Shown here: positions 17,771 to 26,919 of the stretch, one piece after another
Layout: each line of letters begins with the position of its first letter
Position numbering within the stretch: position 1 is the first letter of the stretch
Assembly: GCA_900545725.1 (NCBI GenBank)
Contig: URAI01000005.1
Location: 1-64,000, forward strand
Direction of reading: 5' to 3'
Length of the DNA: 64,000 bases
From: an uncultured Eubacterium sp.
Lineage (GTDB): Bacteria; Bacillota; Clostridia; Lachnospirales; Lachnospiraceae
The notes under the pieces: generated by a model
The model's input: the letters and a program-made list of their open reading frames with translations, nothing else
Databases searched by the model: none
What the model was told of the DNA's origin: nothing
Program-made: the position numbers and the translations under genes

Positions 17771-18074
17771 TAAGTGTAATATATAGTTTATCATTATGAT
17801 TATGTGATAAGTTAAAATACTGTCGTATAAAGTATATTATATAAATGTTCACATTATAGGAGTGAATAGAAGCTATTTTATGTAAGATGGATAAGACAAT
17901 AATTGATTATAGAGATTAGTGTGTCTGAATTTGGTGATAGATGGGATTCTGATGGAGAATACTATAATTGATTATAGAGTCAGTCAGCATAAAAATTATA
18001 GCATGATAAATTATATAATTTTACTTTTGCGGCAGTTATTTTAATTTACAAAATAAATTAATGGAGGAGAGAAT
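17771..18074. other. Intergenic region after pgi
   Basis: No supported gene or clear terminator. ATAATTGATTATAGAG occurs twice (about 17897 and 17964), a 16-bp direct repeat 67 bp apart and possibly a binding site. GGAGG before 18075 serves the next gene. Confidence 0.45.
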
Positions 18075-19037
18075 ATGAAGATACTTATTTTGGATGCGGC
18101 TACATTTGGGGAAGACATTGATATCAGTAAGTTTAATGAACTTGGGGAAGTTACAGTATACGCAAAGAGTACTAAGAAAGAAGCTCTTGAAAGATTAGAG
18201 GCAGTTAATCCGGATGCTGTTATAACTAATAAAGTAGTAATTGGAAATGATGAGATGCAGGCAGCACCTAATCTTAAGATTATACTTGAAGCGGCAACGG
18301 GATATAACAATATAGACATTGAATGTGCCCGTACACTTAGAATAAAGGTTGCTAATGTTGCAGGCTATTCTACAATGTCAGTAGTACAGCATACATTTGC
18401 ATTATTCTTCTATTTATATGAGAAGATGAGATATTATGATGATTATGTCAAGTCAGGAGAATATTCAAAGTCAACGATATTTACTAACTTTTCAAATGTA
18501 TTTGGAGAGCTGGCAGGAAAGACATGGGGAATAGTAGGCCTTGGACATATAGGAAGCAGGGTTGCCGATGCAGCCAGGGCATTTGGCTGTAAGGTTGTAT
18601 ATTACTCAGCAAGCGGTAATACATATGATACAGAATATGAGAAGGTTGACCTTGATACTTTATTGAAAGAATCGGACATTATCTCAATACATGCACCACT
18701 TAACCAGTATACTAAGGATCTTTTCAATTATGAAAATCTTAAGAAGATGAAGAAGAGTGCATATCTTATCAATGTAGGAAGAGGCCCTATTGTAAATGAT
18801 GCTGATCTTGCAAAAGCTCTTAACGAAGGTGAGATTGCAGGTGCAGGACTCGATGTGCTTACAACAGAGCCGATGCCGGCAGATAATCCGCTTCTTGCAA
18901 TTAAGGACAGTAATAAGCTTGTTATAACACCACATAATGCTTGGGCAACTTATGAAGCCAGAGTAAGACTGTTAGATGAGATATATAATAATCTTAACAG
19001 CTTTATTAATGGTAAAGAGAGGAATCTGGTTGTATAA
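18075..19037 (+). CDS. D-2-hydroxyacid dehydrogenase (D-LDH/glycerate DH family)
   Basis: 320 residues. The NAD-binding motif is IVGLGHIGSRVADAARAFG (about 155-173). The family catalytic triad can be placed: Arg in INVGRGPIVND, Glu in LDVLTTEPMP, and His in ITPHNAWAT. The substrate could be glycerate/hydroxypyruvate or another 2-hydroxyacid, and sequence alone does not decide. Single gene with its own ribosome site (GGAGG) and a strong terminator. Confidence 0.88.
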   Translation: MKILILDAATFGEDIDISKFNELGEVTVYAKSTKKEALERLEAVNPDAVITNKVVIGNDEMQAAPNLKIILEAATGYNNIDIECARTLRIKVANVAGYSTMSVVQHTFALFFYLYEKMRYYDDYVKSGEYSKSTIFTNFSNVFGELAGKTWGIVGLGHIGSRVADAARAFGCKVVYYSASGNTYDTEYEKVDLDTLLKESDIISIHAPLNQYTKDLFNYENLKKMKKSAYLINVGRGPIVNDADLAKALNEGEIAGAGLDVLTTEPMPADNPLLAIKDSNKLVITPHNAWATYEARVRLLDEIYNNLNSFINGKERNLVV

Positions 19038-19422
19038 TTGTGTTTGTGGTAAAATAAGATTATATTTTTGAAAATTTTTAATGTCGTTAAAGCCTTATAT
19101 TTTAAGGCTTTAACGGCATTTTGATTTTTGAAAATAAAAGCGATCTGATATAGTTTAAAACTATGGATAACATTAGGATTTATGTATTTCCAATTTATAT
19201 TTATTGTTGTTATTATTATTCTACATTTTACAGATAAAATATTATAAACGGTTGTGAGATATATGGAGTATGCCCGATGTGGTATTTTTGCCGCTTGCAG
19301 CTGATATTATTAACATTTGTATTCTGATACCTTAGATAAGTATATTGATTTTAAGTTCTGCAGATGTATTATGACGGTAAGGTAATCAGGAATAATTATT
19401 AACAGCTTTAATTGGAGGATAT
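19038..19422. other. Intergenic region before the MetE-family gene
   Basis: Holds the terminator at 19082-19129. The remaining 290 bp are AT-rich. I looked for SAM- or T-box-like conserved blocks upstream of this methionine-related gene and saw none. Confidence 0.5.
19082..19129 (+). terminator. Rho-independent terminator of the dehydrogenase gene
   Basis: GTCGTTAAAGCCTTA and TAAGGCTTTAACGGC form a stem of about 15 bp with a tiny loop, then a T-rich tract. Confidence 0.9.
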
Positions 19423-20544
19423 ATGAGTAATTTAAAGACACCATTTCGTTATGATTTTGTAGGAAGCTTTTTAAGACCTGAAAAACTAAAGAAAGCAAGA
19501 AGACAGTTTGATGAAGGAAGCATTGATTATGCTGCATTAAAAAAGGTCGAAGATGAAGCTGTTACAGAGCTTGTTGCAAAGACTAAGGAGCTTGGATACC
19601 ATGTGATTACTGATGGAGAGTTCAGAAGAGCAACATGGCATCTTGATTTTATGTGGGGCTTTGAAGGAATCGGACATGCACCTACAAAGACGGGACTACC
19701 ATTCCATGGTGAAGCAGCTATGATTGATGATACTTATATTGTTGGAAAGATTGGATTATCAAAAGAGCATCCGTTTGTTGACCATTTCAGATTTGTAAAG
19801 GCACTTGAGGATGAGAATACAGTTGCAAAGCAGACAATGCCTGCACCTGCACAGTTCTTAGCGCAGTTTACAATGCCATTTAACAGACCGGCAACAGATG
19901 AAGTATATTCAAGTGATGAAGAACTTGTTGACGATATTGTTGCAGCTTATGGAAAGGTAATTGATGACTTATACGCAGCAGGCTGTAGAAATATCCAGCT
20001 TGATGACTGTACATGGGGAATGTTTGCTGATAAAATCGGACATACTCTCTATGGAACTACAAAGGAAGGAATTATTGATTTCCAGAAGTCACATAAGGAT
20101 ATTAATAACAGGGTAATTGCAAATGCACCGTCAGATATGATAATCAATACACATGTATGCCGTGGTAATTTCCATTCGACATATGCAAGTGAAGGTGCTT
20201 ATGATTCAGTTGCAGATATCTTATTCGGTGAGGAAAATGTTAATGCATATTTCCTTGAATTTGATGATGAGCGTTCGGGCGGTTTTGCACCATTAGCTAA
20301 GGTATCAGGTGATAAGAAAGTTGTATTAGGATTAATAACAACTAAATCACCATTGCTTGAAAATAAGGAGCTTGTAATTAACAGAATTAAGGAGGCTTCT
20401 AAATATATTCCATTAGACAGATTATATTTAAGTCCACAGTGCGGTTTTGCATCATGTGAGATCGGCAATAAGCTTACAGAAGAAGAACAGTGGAATAAGC
20501 TCAGATTAGTTAAGGAAATAGCTGAGGAAGTATGGGGCTGTTAG
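19423..20544 (+). CDS. MetE-family (vitamin-B12-independent) methyltransferase, YxjG/YxjH-like
   Basis: 373 residues, about half of full MetE. It corresponds to the C-terminal catalytic barrel, as in the stand-alone YxjG/YxjH family. It begins with FRYDFVGSFLRPEKLKKAR. VITDGEFRRATWHLDF and NIQLDDCTWGMF are conserved. Zinc ligands fit THVCRGN (His, Cys), YFLEFDDERSG (Glu) and LSPQCGFAS (Cys). It probably transfers a methyl group to homocysteine, and the donor is not certain. It complements mtnN and luxS in the methyl cycle. Own terminator downstream. Confidence 0.87.
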   Translation: MSNLKTPFRYDFVGSFLRPEKLKKARRQFDEGSIDYAALKKVEDEAVTELVAKTKELGYHVITDGEFRRATWHLDFMWGFEGIGHAPTKTGLPFHGEAAMIDDTYIVGKIGLSKEHPFVDHFRFVKALEDENTVAKQTMPAPAQFLAQFTMPFNRPATDEVYSSDEELVDDIVAAYGKVIDDLYAAGCRNIQLDDCTWGMFADKIGHTLYGTTKEGIIDFQKSHKDINNRVIANAPSDMIINTHVCRGNFHSTYASEGAYDSVADILFGEENVNAYFLEFDDERSGGFAPLAKVSGDKKVVLGLITTKSPLLENKELVINRIKEASKYIPLDRLYLSPQCGFASCEIGNKLTEEEQWNKLRLVKEIAEEVWGC

Positions 20545-20626
20545 TGCCGGTATTATATTAAAAAAGATTAATATAAAGTATCATGTTGAAAATTCATAAA
20601 ATTACAGTATAATATTATTTAAGTCG

Positions 20627-20662
20627 TTCAGAGTCAGTCGGTAAGGCTGGCTCTGAATTTTT
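20627..20662 (+). terminator. Rho-independent terminator of the MetE-family gene
   Basis: TTCAGAGTCAG...CTGGCTCTGAA (one G-T pair) followed by TTTTT. It may also serve the convergent gene. Confidence 0.85.
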
Positions 20663-20671
20663 ACTTAGAAA

Positions 20672-20944
20672 TTAATCTTCCTCTATAACCTGCACTTCCA
20701 TATATGAAAAGTCTATACTTTCAATAAAATTATCCTGATTAAATCTTACCTTGGAATGTCTTTGGAATTCGGCTACATTGGCATCAAGCCATATTGGTTC
20801 ACCCAAATCAAATTCATAGCAGGCATCTTTTATTCCGTCAAATATTTTTTTGGTGCGGTTAATGGAATAATCTGCATTTTCAATTACGGTATCTTTGATA
20901 AGATGGTTTGATTCATCAAAAAGCTTACACCATAGTCTGAACAT
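20672..20944 (-). CDS. Conserved hypothetical small protein
   Basis: 90 residues. It begins FRLWCKLFDESNHLIKDTVI and has alternating hydrophobic and charged residues typical of a small alpha/beta protein, with an acidic C-terminus (MEVQVIEED). No membrane helix. I do not recognise a named family. It lies 67 bp downstream of dtd on the same strand and is probably co-transcribed with it. Confidence 0.7.
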   Translation of the reverse strand: MFRLWCKLFDESNHLIKDTVIENADYSINRTKKIFDGIKDACYEFDLGEPIWLDANVAEFQRHSKVRFNQDNFIESIDFSYMEVQVIEED

Positions 20945-21011
20945 AATAATTCGTATTCTCCTGTTTTAAGTTAATTACCACTAAGCTGAAACTTATTGGA
21001 TTTTCATTAAT

Positions 21012-21461
21012 TTATTTAAAGTCCCTGCTGTCAAGTACGATGGTAAATGGACCATCATTTTCAAGGGCAACCTTCATATCTGCGCCAAATCGTCCTGTTT
21101 CTACTTTACTGCATTGCTGTCTGCACAATTCTACAAATTGCTCGTACATCATATTGGCTCTATCCGGTTCACATGCCTTTACAAAGCTTGGACGGTTGCC
21201 CTTTCTACAGTCGGCATAAAGTGTAAACTGGCTTACGATAAGCAGCTCGCCGCTAACATCATTTAATGATAAGTTAGTCTTGCCATTTTCATCGGCAAAA
21301 ATTCGTAATTTTATTATCTTATCAACAAATTTCTGAAGCATATCGGGCGAATCATCCTCACCTGCTCCAAATAATATAAGAAGTCCTTTGTTGATGGCTC
21401 CCACAGTCTCTCCATCTATTCTGACACTTGCGTGATTGACACGCTGGATTACAAATCTCAT
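21012..21461 (-). CDS. dtd: D-aminoacyl-tRNA deacylase
   Basis: Hydrolyses D-aminoacyl-tRNA and clears glycine mischarged on tRNA-Ala. 149 residues. It starts with the canonical [18 protein letters not shown]. The catalytic SQFTLYAD motif and the C-terminal [12 protein letters not shown] (Gly-Pro motif) are present. The first gene of a probable two-gene unit. Confidence 0.96.
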   Translation of the reverse strand: MRFVIQRVNHASVRIDGETVGAINKGLLILFGAGEDDSPDMLQKFVDKIIKLRIFADENGKTNLSLNDVSGELLIVSQFTLYADCRKGNRPSFVKACEPDRANMMYEQFVELCRQQCSKVETGRFGADMKVALENDGPFTIVLDSRDFK

Positions 21462-21815
21462 AATTAATCTCCATATGGTAAAAAATTTATTAATATTGTA
21501 AACATAAAAATATAATATGTAAAGAAAAATATTTTTATAATATGTGATATAAGAGTTTTGCTGAAACTGTTACAAATATGTCTGCATTACAAAGACATAC
21601 TTTCATTGATTATTCCGAATGTATTTAGATATAAAATAAGAAGAATTTATTTTTTGCATTTTTCTATATCTGCTCATTTATAGTTATAAATATATCAAAT
21701 AATAAAAAGCTGTCGTACTAATGAAGCTTGTACAAAATACAGATGTTTAATATCTGTATTATATAAAGCCTGTTAGCACGACAGCCTTTTTCAGTATTAA
21801 ATTATATACCTTAAA
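21462..21815. other. Intergenic region between dtd and pfp
   Basis: AT-rich with only the bidirectional terminator at 21704-21791. No supported gene. Confidence 0.5.
21704..21791 (-). terminator. Rho-independent terminator of pfp
   Basis: Outer arms GCTGTCGTACTAA and TTAGCACGACAGC, with an inner ATACAGAT/ATCTGTAT hairpin. T-runs occur on both sides, so it can act in both directions. Confidence 0.85.
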
Positions 21816-23039
21816 TTACATATTGACATTAAGATGTCTTGGAAGACCATCAACCATAATTGGTGAAAGTTCAGCCTGAATAAGAGGTCTGATATATCTT
21901 ATAAGATCTTCTGTAACATAGTCATCATCTGTAATCCACTCTAATGGAACTTTCTTTTCAACGTTAGCAATATCATGAACATCATGTGTTTCTGTGATGC
22001 ACATATATGGGTCGTCAGAAATTCTCTTTAATACTACAACTCGTCCTGATTCGCCTTCAAATGCTGCTTTAACAGCCGCACCACCAACATTAAATGCTTC
22101 TGTGATATCTGTACGTGAAGTCATATGAGCTGCACAACGCTGCATTGTTGATAATTCAATGGCACGTGTCTTGATACCGAGTTCTGAACCGAGCTTGTTA
22201 GCAAGGAACTTAGCAGAACCTGCAAGCTGCTTATGACCAAATGCATCTACGAATTCAACATGGTCAGAAAGCTCGAATACATATCTGCCATCTGCAACCT
22301 TAATACCTTCTGATATGGCAATTACCATTGAGCGACCCTGTTCACTCTTTTCCTTGACTGTCTGCATAAATTTATCAATATCAAATACCTTCTCTGGAAG
22401 ATAAATCATATCAACACCTTCGCAATCCTCGCCCTTGGCAAGAGCAGCAGCAGCAGTAAGCCATCCGGCATTACGTCCCATTATTTCAACGATAGTGATT
22501 GTTGGATAGTCGTATACGAGACCATCACGGATTATTTCTTTCATTGTTGCGGCTATGTACTTAGCGGCACTACCATAACCAGGAGTATGGTCTGTTACAG
22601 CAAGGTCATTATCAATAGTCTTAGGTACACCCATAAAACTTATATCGCTGCCAACCATTGCACCATAGTCAGAAAGCTGCTTAATTGTATCCATTGAATC
22701 GTTACCACCAATATAGAAGAAATACTTTACGTTCAAGTCATCAAGAGTCTTGAAAATCTTTTCGTATACATCCTCGTTGCCTTTAATCTCAGGTAACTTA
22801 TAACGACATGAACCTAAAAATGAAGAAGGTGTTCTCTTTAAAAGGTCAATGTCTATATCAGTCTTAATCTTCTCTGAAAGATCAACATACTGACCATCTA
22901 AAAGGCCTTTAATACCATGAAGCATACCATATACTTTGTCAGCACCTCTGTCTTTCGCTGTCTTAAATACCCCTACAAGACTTGAATTAATTACTGATGT
23001 TGGTCCACCTGACTGGCCAACGATTACATTTCCATTCAT
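21816..23039 (-). CDS. pfp: 6-phosphofructokinase, pyrophosphate-dependent type
   Basis: 407 residues. Two specificity markers point to PPi rather than ATP: the nucleotide-site motif is GGNDS (residues 111-115, Asp at the position that is Gly in ATP enzymes), and the catalytic loop is PKTIDND (Lys140, where E. coli PfkA has Gly). MGRNAGWLTAAAAL and PEKVFD are further family blocks. PPi-PFK is reversible and saves ATP in anaerobes. The start at 23039 follows GGAATGGAGG, whose ATG 12 bases upstream is in frame but belongs to the ribosome site. Confidence 0.92.
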   Translation of the reverse strand: MNGNVIVGQSGGPTSVINSSLVGVFKTAKDRGADKVYGMLHGIKGLLDGQYVDLSEKIKTDIDIDLLKRTPSSFLGSCRYKLPEIKGNEDVYEKIFKTLDDLNVKYFFYIGGNDSMDTIKQLSDYGAMVGSDISFMGVPKTIDNDLAVTDHTPGYGSAAKYIAATMKEIIRDGLVYDYPTITIVEIMGRNAGWLTAAAALAKGEDCEGVDMIYLPEKVFDIDKFMQTVKEKSEQGRSMVIAISEGIKVADGRYVFELSDHVEFVDAFGHKQLAGSAKFLANKLGSELGIKTRAIELSTMQRCAAHMTSRTDITEAFNVGGAAVKAAFEGESGRVVVLKRISDDPYMCITETHDVHDIANVEKKVPLEWITDDDYVTEDLIRYIRPLIQAELSPIMVDGLPRHLNVNM

Positions 23040-23387
23040 ATATTCCTCCATTCCTCCGCCATAGACGGGAATAATCGTGATTAAACGCAATGATACACAT
23101 ATAAATAAAATCAGTTATTAATATCATACAATTTATCACGAGTACTTATATATGTATATTAACATATTTGTTGTGTTCATACAATACTTTAACTTGTGAA
23201 TTGTTGAAAACGGGGTGTGGACAAGACGCGTGAGATTTTGATTGTGGATTTTGAAACGATGGATGAATATTCTACATATCATAAAGCTGGGGATAATGTA
23301 TATGGGTAAAACATTACAGATGAAAATACTATTAAAATGTGATATAATATTACAATAAAATTCTAAGCAGGAAGAAAGGTGTTAGTT
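23040..23387. other. Divergent intergenic region between pfp and the HD gene
   Basis: Contains the pfp ribosome site and AT-rich promoter-like DNA. No repeat, riboswitch motif or gene is recognised. Confidence 0.45.
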
Positions 23388-23999
23388 ATGTCAAACCAAT
23401 GTGATTCAGGAACTGCGAGCAGAAGAAGAAATTATAAAAAGTACATTAAGAAACCGGAGTATTCATCAAGGGTGGAAAGAGGTATTTCCAGGATAAAGCA
23501 AAGACATTATAAAAGAGATGAGTCCGGTAAGGAATATGTTGAATATGTTAAGAATATTGTGAATACACCGGTAGTCCGGCAGATGAAAGAGTATAATCAT
23601 CATAGTAATACGACATGCTTTGAACATTCAGTGCATGTTTCATATTATAATTATCTTATATGTAAGAAGTTAGGCTGGGATACATATGCGGCCGCTAAGG
23701 GTGGACTTCTGCATGACTTATTTTTATATGACTGGCATGGGCATGTACCGGAAGAAGGTGAGAGAAAACACGGCTTTGAGCATCCGACCAAGGCACTTAA
23801 GAACGCGGGCAGTAATTTTAATATTACCAGAAAAGAGGGAGATATAATAGCCAAGCATATGTTTCCGCTTACAGTGACACCACCTAAGTATAAGGAGTCA
23901 TATGTCATTGTGCTTACTGACAAGTTCTGTGGCATGTGTGAGGTTATGGATAGATTTTTTAAACAGAGTAAAAGAGACAGCTTTAAAGATATCAGATAG
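23388..23999 (+). CDS. HD-domain phosphohydrolase-like protein
   Basis: 203 residues. The N-terminus is basic (RRRNYKKYIKKPEYSSRV). The HD domain spans about 60-180: His in CFEHSVHVSYYNYLI, the His-Asp pair in GGLLHDLFLYDWH, and a later AKHMFPLT plus LTDKFCGMCEVMDRF giving the last Asp. Metal-dependent phosphohydrolase activity is a family inference and the substrate is unknown. I chose ATG 23388 behind GAAAGG. A GTG at 23379 is possible. Confidence 0.82.
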   Translation: MSNQCDSGTASRRRNYKKYIKKPEYSSRVERGISRIKQRHYKRDESGKEYVEYVKNIVNTPVVRQMKEYNHHSNTTCFEHSVHVSYYNYLICKKLGWDTYAAAKGGLLHDLFLYDWHGHVPEEGERKHGFEHPTKALKNAGSNFNITRKEGDIIAKHMFPLTVTPPKYKESYVIVLTDKFCGMCEVMDRFFKQSKRDSFKDIR

Positions 24000-24022
24000 T
24001 TACGGATTGAAGTATTTAGAAA

Positions 24023-24091
24023 TGAAGAAAAATCACCTGCATGAATTTTTCTTTGAATCTTTACGATAAAGCTGCTTTGGAATGGAGATTA
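24023..24091 (+). repeat. Diverged R2-type hairpin leader before the NUDIX gene
   Basis: GAAGAAAAATCACCTGCATG, then AATTTTTCTTTGAATCTTTA, then CGATAAAGCTGCT matches the R2 element point by point. Its end is GGAATGGAG, the R1 end, in place of AAATGAGGAT. It is a natural hybrid of the two types. Confidence 0.65.
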
Positions 24092-24093
24092 TT

Positions 24094-24804
24094 ATGTATC
24101 TTAATGAAGAAGAGATTGTTCCATTTTTGGGACTTGAAAAATATAACGAACAGGGAAAGGATCTTTTGACATTTTTGGAAGAATATGACCCTAAGAAATA
24201 TGACAATCCTTGTAATACGGTAGATACCTGTGTATTTACCTATAGTAGAGAGGATATGAAGGTTAAAAAAGTGATGCTTATAAGAAGAAGAAATCATCCG
24301 AGTATAGGCATGTGGGCATTGCCAGGTGGCTTTGTCGAGTACAGAGAGGATATTGATAAAGCGGCACTTCGTGAACTTGAGGAGGAAACAGGTGTTTCTG
24401 ATATTGAGGTTGAACAGTTAAAAAGCTATGGGGCATATAACAGAGACCCAAGGACGAGAATAATTACCACTGCATATGTGGCTCTTATACCGGAGGGAAG
24501 TGTGCAGCCGGAAGCAGGAGATGATGCCCGTGATGCCGGCTGGTTTAATATAGAGGATATAAGGGAAGATATATATCTTGATGAAAATGGAATTATGCAC
24601 GATAAGCATTGTCTTAAGCTTACAGGAGATGATGTTGAAAATACAATTACTGAATCTCATATAGAGATAACCTATAAGAAGAATGCGATTTTAAAAAATG
24701 TCAATTATAAGGTTACAAAGACAAGCCTGCTTGCGGCTGACCACGGCGCAATAATACTTGAGGGATACCATCATGTGTGTGACAGACTGAGCAGAATGTT
24801 ATAA
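24094..24804 (+). CDS. NUDIX hydrolase
   Basis: 236 residues. The Nudix box is complete: GGFVEYREDIDKAALREL followed by EEETG (about residues 77-99). It is preceded by MWALPGG and followed by VALIPEG and a WFNIEDI segment. A C-terminal extension of about 70 residues (THIEITYKKN... region, LLAADHGAIILEGYHHVC) resembles the winged-helix tail of NrtR/ADP-ribose-type Nudix proteins, but the substrate is not clear. The start at 24094 has GGAATGGAG upstream. The ATG at 24082 is part of that site. Confidence 0.87.
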   Translation: MYLNEEEIVPFLGLEKYNEQGKDLLTFLEEYDPKKYDNPCNTVDTCVFTYSREDMKVKKVMLIRRRNHPSIGMWALPGGFVEYREDIDKAALRELEEETGVSDIEVEQLKSYGAYNRDPRTRIITTAYVALIPEGSVQPEAGDDARDAGWFNIEDIREDIYLDENGIMHDKHCLKLTGDDVENTITESHIEITYKKNAILKNVNYKVTKTSLLAADHGAIILEGYHHVCDRLSRML

Positions 24805-24837
24805 TACAATATTTATGTTAAAAAATTATTGCTTTTG

Positions 24838-24972
24838 AATGGAAGTTGGTTTCATATGGGAGATTTTTAGCATGCGGGTTTATTTAGCATGGGGTACTTA
24901 ACAGGGTAGTCTGCTTAGAATAAAAATGTCTTTCGCATGGAAGTTAGTTTCATATGAAAGAGGCTTTTAGGG
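24838..24972. repeat. Direct repeat pair of about 25 bp
   Basis: ATGGAAGTTGGTTTCATATG (about 24839) and ATGGAAGTTAGTTTCATATG (about 24939) are 100 bp apart, each followed by a purine-rich AGA and a TTTTAG. No gene lies between the copies. Confidence 0.6.
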
Positions 24973-24998
24973 TAAAATTACTTGTGTGTCAGCGTGTG

Positions 24999-25538
24999 TT
25001 ACGAAGCCGGGTCCTTAAACAGACCGATGGCAGGCGGCGTTATTGTAAATAAGAAGAATAGTAACACAAGTATAAAAAGCAGTGTGATAGAAAGTAACAT
25101 ATAATTATAGCTGTTAAGGATAATTGAGTCTTTACAGTATGTCTGTATATACCAAAATAATGCATAGACACAGGTGGCGGATATAAAATATATGGCGATA
25201 TTTAACCAGTCGATATTAGTGCCGGTAATGCCTGTTAATGTATAAAAAAGCACAATTATTAAGAGAAGTCCTGTGATTGTGCTGATAAAGAATCCGTTGA
25301 TATACAGAGGAATACGGTTAAGCTGTGGCTTTATGATAAATATTCCGATTATCATACACGCAATGGCGGGAAAGAATAATAATTTCAGGTGTTCCCATGT
25401 AGATTCGCATACAGGAGTAAAAAGTCCGATAATTATATTTCTTCCTGAAAAGTCATATGCAAAGTGTAATAATACTCCAAGTATGGAAGTTATGATAAAT
25501 GCAATAATTGCAAATATTTTAACAATATTATTATTCAT
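24999..25538 (-). CDS. DUF6512-like integral membrane protein
   Basis: 179 residues with about five membrane helices. The family-like features are GVLLHFAYDFSGRNIIIGLF, PVCESTWEHLKLLFFPAI near the N-terminus, and a C-terminal TITPPAIGLFKDP. Function unknown. It stands alone and is convergent with the NUDIX gene. Confidence 0.75.
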   Translation of the reverse strand: MNNNIVKIFAIIAFIITSILGVLLHFAYDFSGRNIIIGLFTPVCESTWEHLKLLFFPAIACMIIGIFIIKPQLNRIPLYINGFFISTITGLLLIIVLFYTLTGITGTNIDWLNIAIYFISATCVYALFWYIQTYCKDSIILNSYNYMLLSITLLFILVLLFFLFTITPPAIGLFKDPAS

Positions 25539-25697
25539 AGAAGCTCCTTATTATAATTTTAAAATATTATGATGTAATTGATGTGGGAATTATAAAGCAG
25601 TGTGGCAGTTCTGATAAATCATTAAGTGCCATAATTTATTTCTGACACCTGCAACTTTTTATTAGTAAACAGATAGCGATTGTGTATTTATATATCT

Positions 25698-25860
25698 AAA
25701 ATATATTCTTTTTTAAAAAGTATTTCTTTTATTAAAAATATATCCATTATTAAAAGTATATTCTTTTATCAAAAATATATCCATTATTAAAAGTATATTC
25801 TTTTATTAAAAATATATTCTTTATTAAAAGCATATTCTTTATATAAAGTATATTCAAAAT
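25698..25860. repeat. AT-rich tandem array of about nine 18-20 bp units
   Basis: Units such as AAAAATATATCCATTATT and AAAAGTATATTCTTTTATC alternate, giving a higher-order period near 37 bp. It ends exactly where the hairpin repeat begins. Confidence 0.85.
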
Positions 25861-25990
25861 GGCGATTTGTGCTGCAGGCGTCACAAACAGCCGTTATTAC
25901 GGAGTCATACCTGACAATCATGTATGATATACGGTAAGTGTTTTCTGATATTAAAAATATTTATAAAAATGCCTGTGGAATGGAGATTAT
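25861..25990 (+). repeat. Partial R1-type hairpin leader upstream of flavin reductase gene
   Basis: The hairpin GGCGATTTGT-GCTGCAGGCGT-CACAAACAGCC matches the GGCTATTTGT...GCAGGCGTCACAAAT core at 42904-42936. The right end is ATGCCTGTGGAATGGAGATT just before ATG. The middle has diverged. Confidence 0.65.
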
Positions 25991-26746
25991 ATGTCAAGAA
26001 CAGATTTTAAGCCGGGAAATATGTTATATCCGGTGCCGGCAGTAATGGTAAGCTGCCAAAGAGAAGGTGAAAAGCCTAATATAATAACAGTTGCATGGGC
26101 AGGTACAGTGTGTTCTGATCCTGCGATGGTGTCAATATCGGTAAGACCTGAAAGATATTCACATGCAATTATCGAAGAAACGGGTGAATTTGTAATTAAT
26201 CTTACCACTAAGGATATAGTAAGGGCGACAGATTATTGTGGAGTAAGGTCTGGAAGAGATGTTGATAAATATAAAGAGATGCATCTTACACCATCACAGT
26301 CAAAGGTGGTTAAAGCGCCGGGGATACAGGAAAGTCCTGTCAATATAGAATGTAAGGTAAAAGAAGTGTGTCATCTTGGAACCCATGATATGTTTATCGC
26401 AGAGGTTGTTGCAGTAACAGTGGATGATAAGTATATGAATGAGTCAGGAAGATTTGAGCTTAATTCATCAGGACTTGTGGCATATTCACATGGAGAATAT
26501 TTTGAACTTGGCAAAAAACTTGGAACATTTGGATTTTCAGTAAAGAAGCAGACAAATGGCAGGCATGACAAGTCATTAGATAACAAAAGTAACAAAAAAC
26601 ATGAAAAGTCATTAAAAGCTAAAAGTGATGGAAGGTCAGAAAAATCCTTGAAAGCTAAAAGTAATAAAAGACCTGAAAAGTCATCAAAAGCTAAAAGTGA
26701 TAGAAAGTCAGAAAAATCAATGAAAGCAAAAAGAAATAAAAAGTAA
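25991..26746 (+). CDS. Flavin reductase-like (FMN-binding) protein with Lys-rich repeat tail
   Basis: 251 residues. Residues 1-185 form the split-barrel FMN-binding flavin reductase-like domain: FKPGNMLYPVPAVMVSCQ, NIITVAWAGTVCSDPAMVSI, RPERYSHAIIEETGEFVINL, DYCGVRSGRDVDKYKE. After residue 192 comes a tail of five imperfect 12-residue repeats of the type EKSLKAKSNKRP, very rich in Lys and Ser. Related proteins normally stop near residue 190. The tail may bind nucleic acid or acidic polymers, but this is only a charge argument. Confidence 0.85.
   Translation: MSRTDFKPGNMLYPVPAVMVSCQREGEKPNIITVAWAGTVCSDPAMVSISVRPERYSHAIIEETGEFVINLTTKDIVRATDYCGVRSGRDVDKYKEMHLTPSQSKVVKAPGIQESPVNIECKVKEVCHLGTHDMFIAEVVAVTVDDKYMNESGRFELNSSGLVAYSHGEYFELGKKLGTFGFSVKKQTNGRHDKSLDNKSNKKHEKSLKAKSDGRSEKSLKAKSNKRPEKSSKAKSDRKSEKSMKAKRNKK
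26567..26743 (+). repeat. In-frame 36-bp tandem repeats coding the Lys-rich tail
   Basis: Five copies with the pattern [D/E]-K-S-x-K-A-K-S/R-x-x-x-x. The codons are A-rich (GAAAAGTCATTAAAAGCT and variants). Repeats of this kind change copy number easily. Confidence 0.85.
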
Positions 26747-26919
26747 TAAAAAGTTAAATGGAATGAAAAGTCAGATAGAAATTATAATGGGAAATTTTAA
26801 AATATGGTTTTTACATAAACTGGGGTGAACTGTAAATTTTCATAAAAACATTTAAATAATATTTAATATTGCATAACGCTTGATAATACATAATATCAAT
26901 TGACAGAATGGAGTCATTA

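Larger units (their letters stand above)
25539..25990. other. Repeat-filled intergenic region
   Basis: Contains the AT-rich tandem array (25698-25860) and a partial hairpin leader repeat (25861-25990). No gene is supported. Confidence 0.6.

Noticed and set aside
19130..19422. SAM riboswitch before the MetE-family gene
   Set aside because: No S-box-like conserved blocks or terminator arrangement in the leader.
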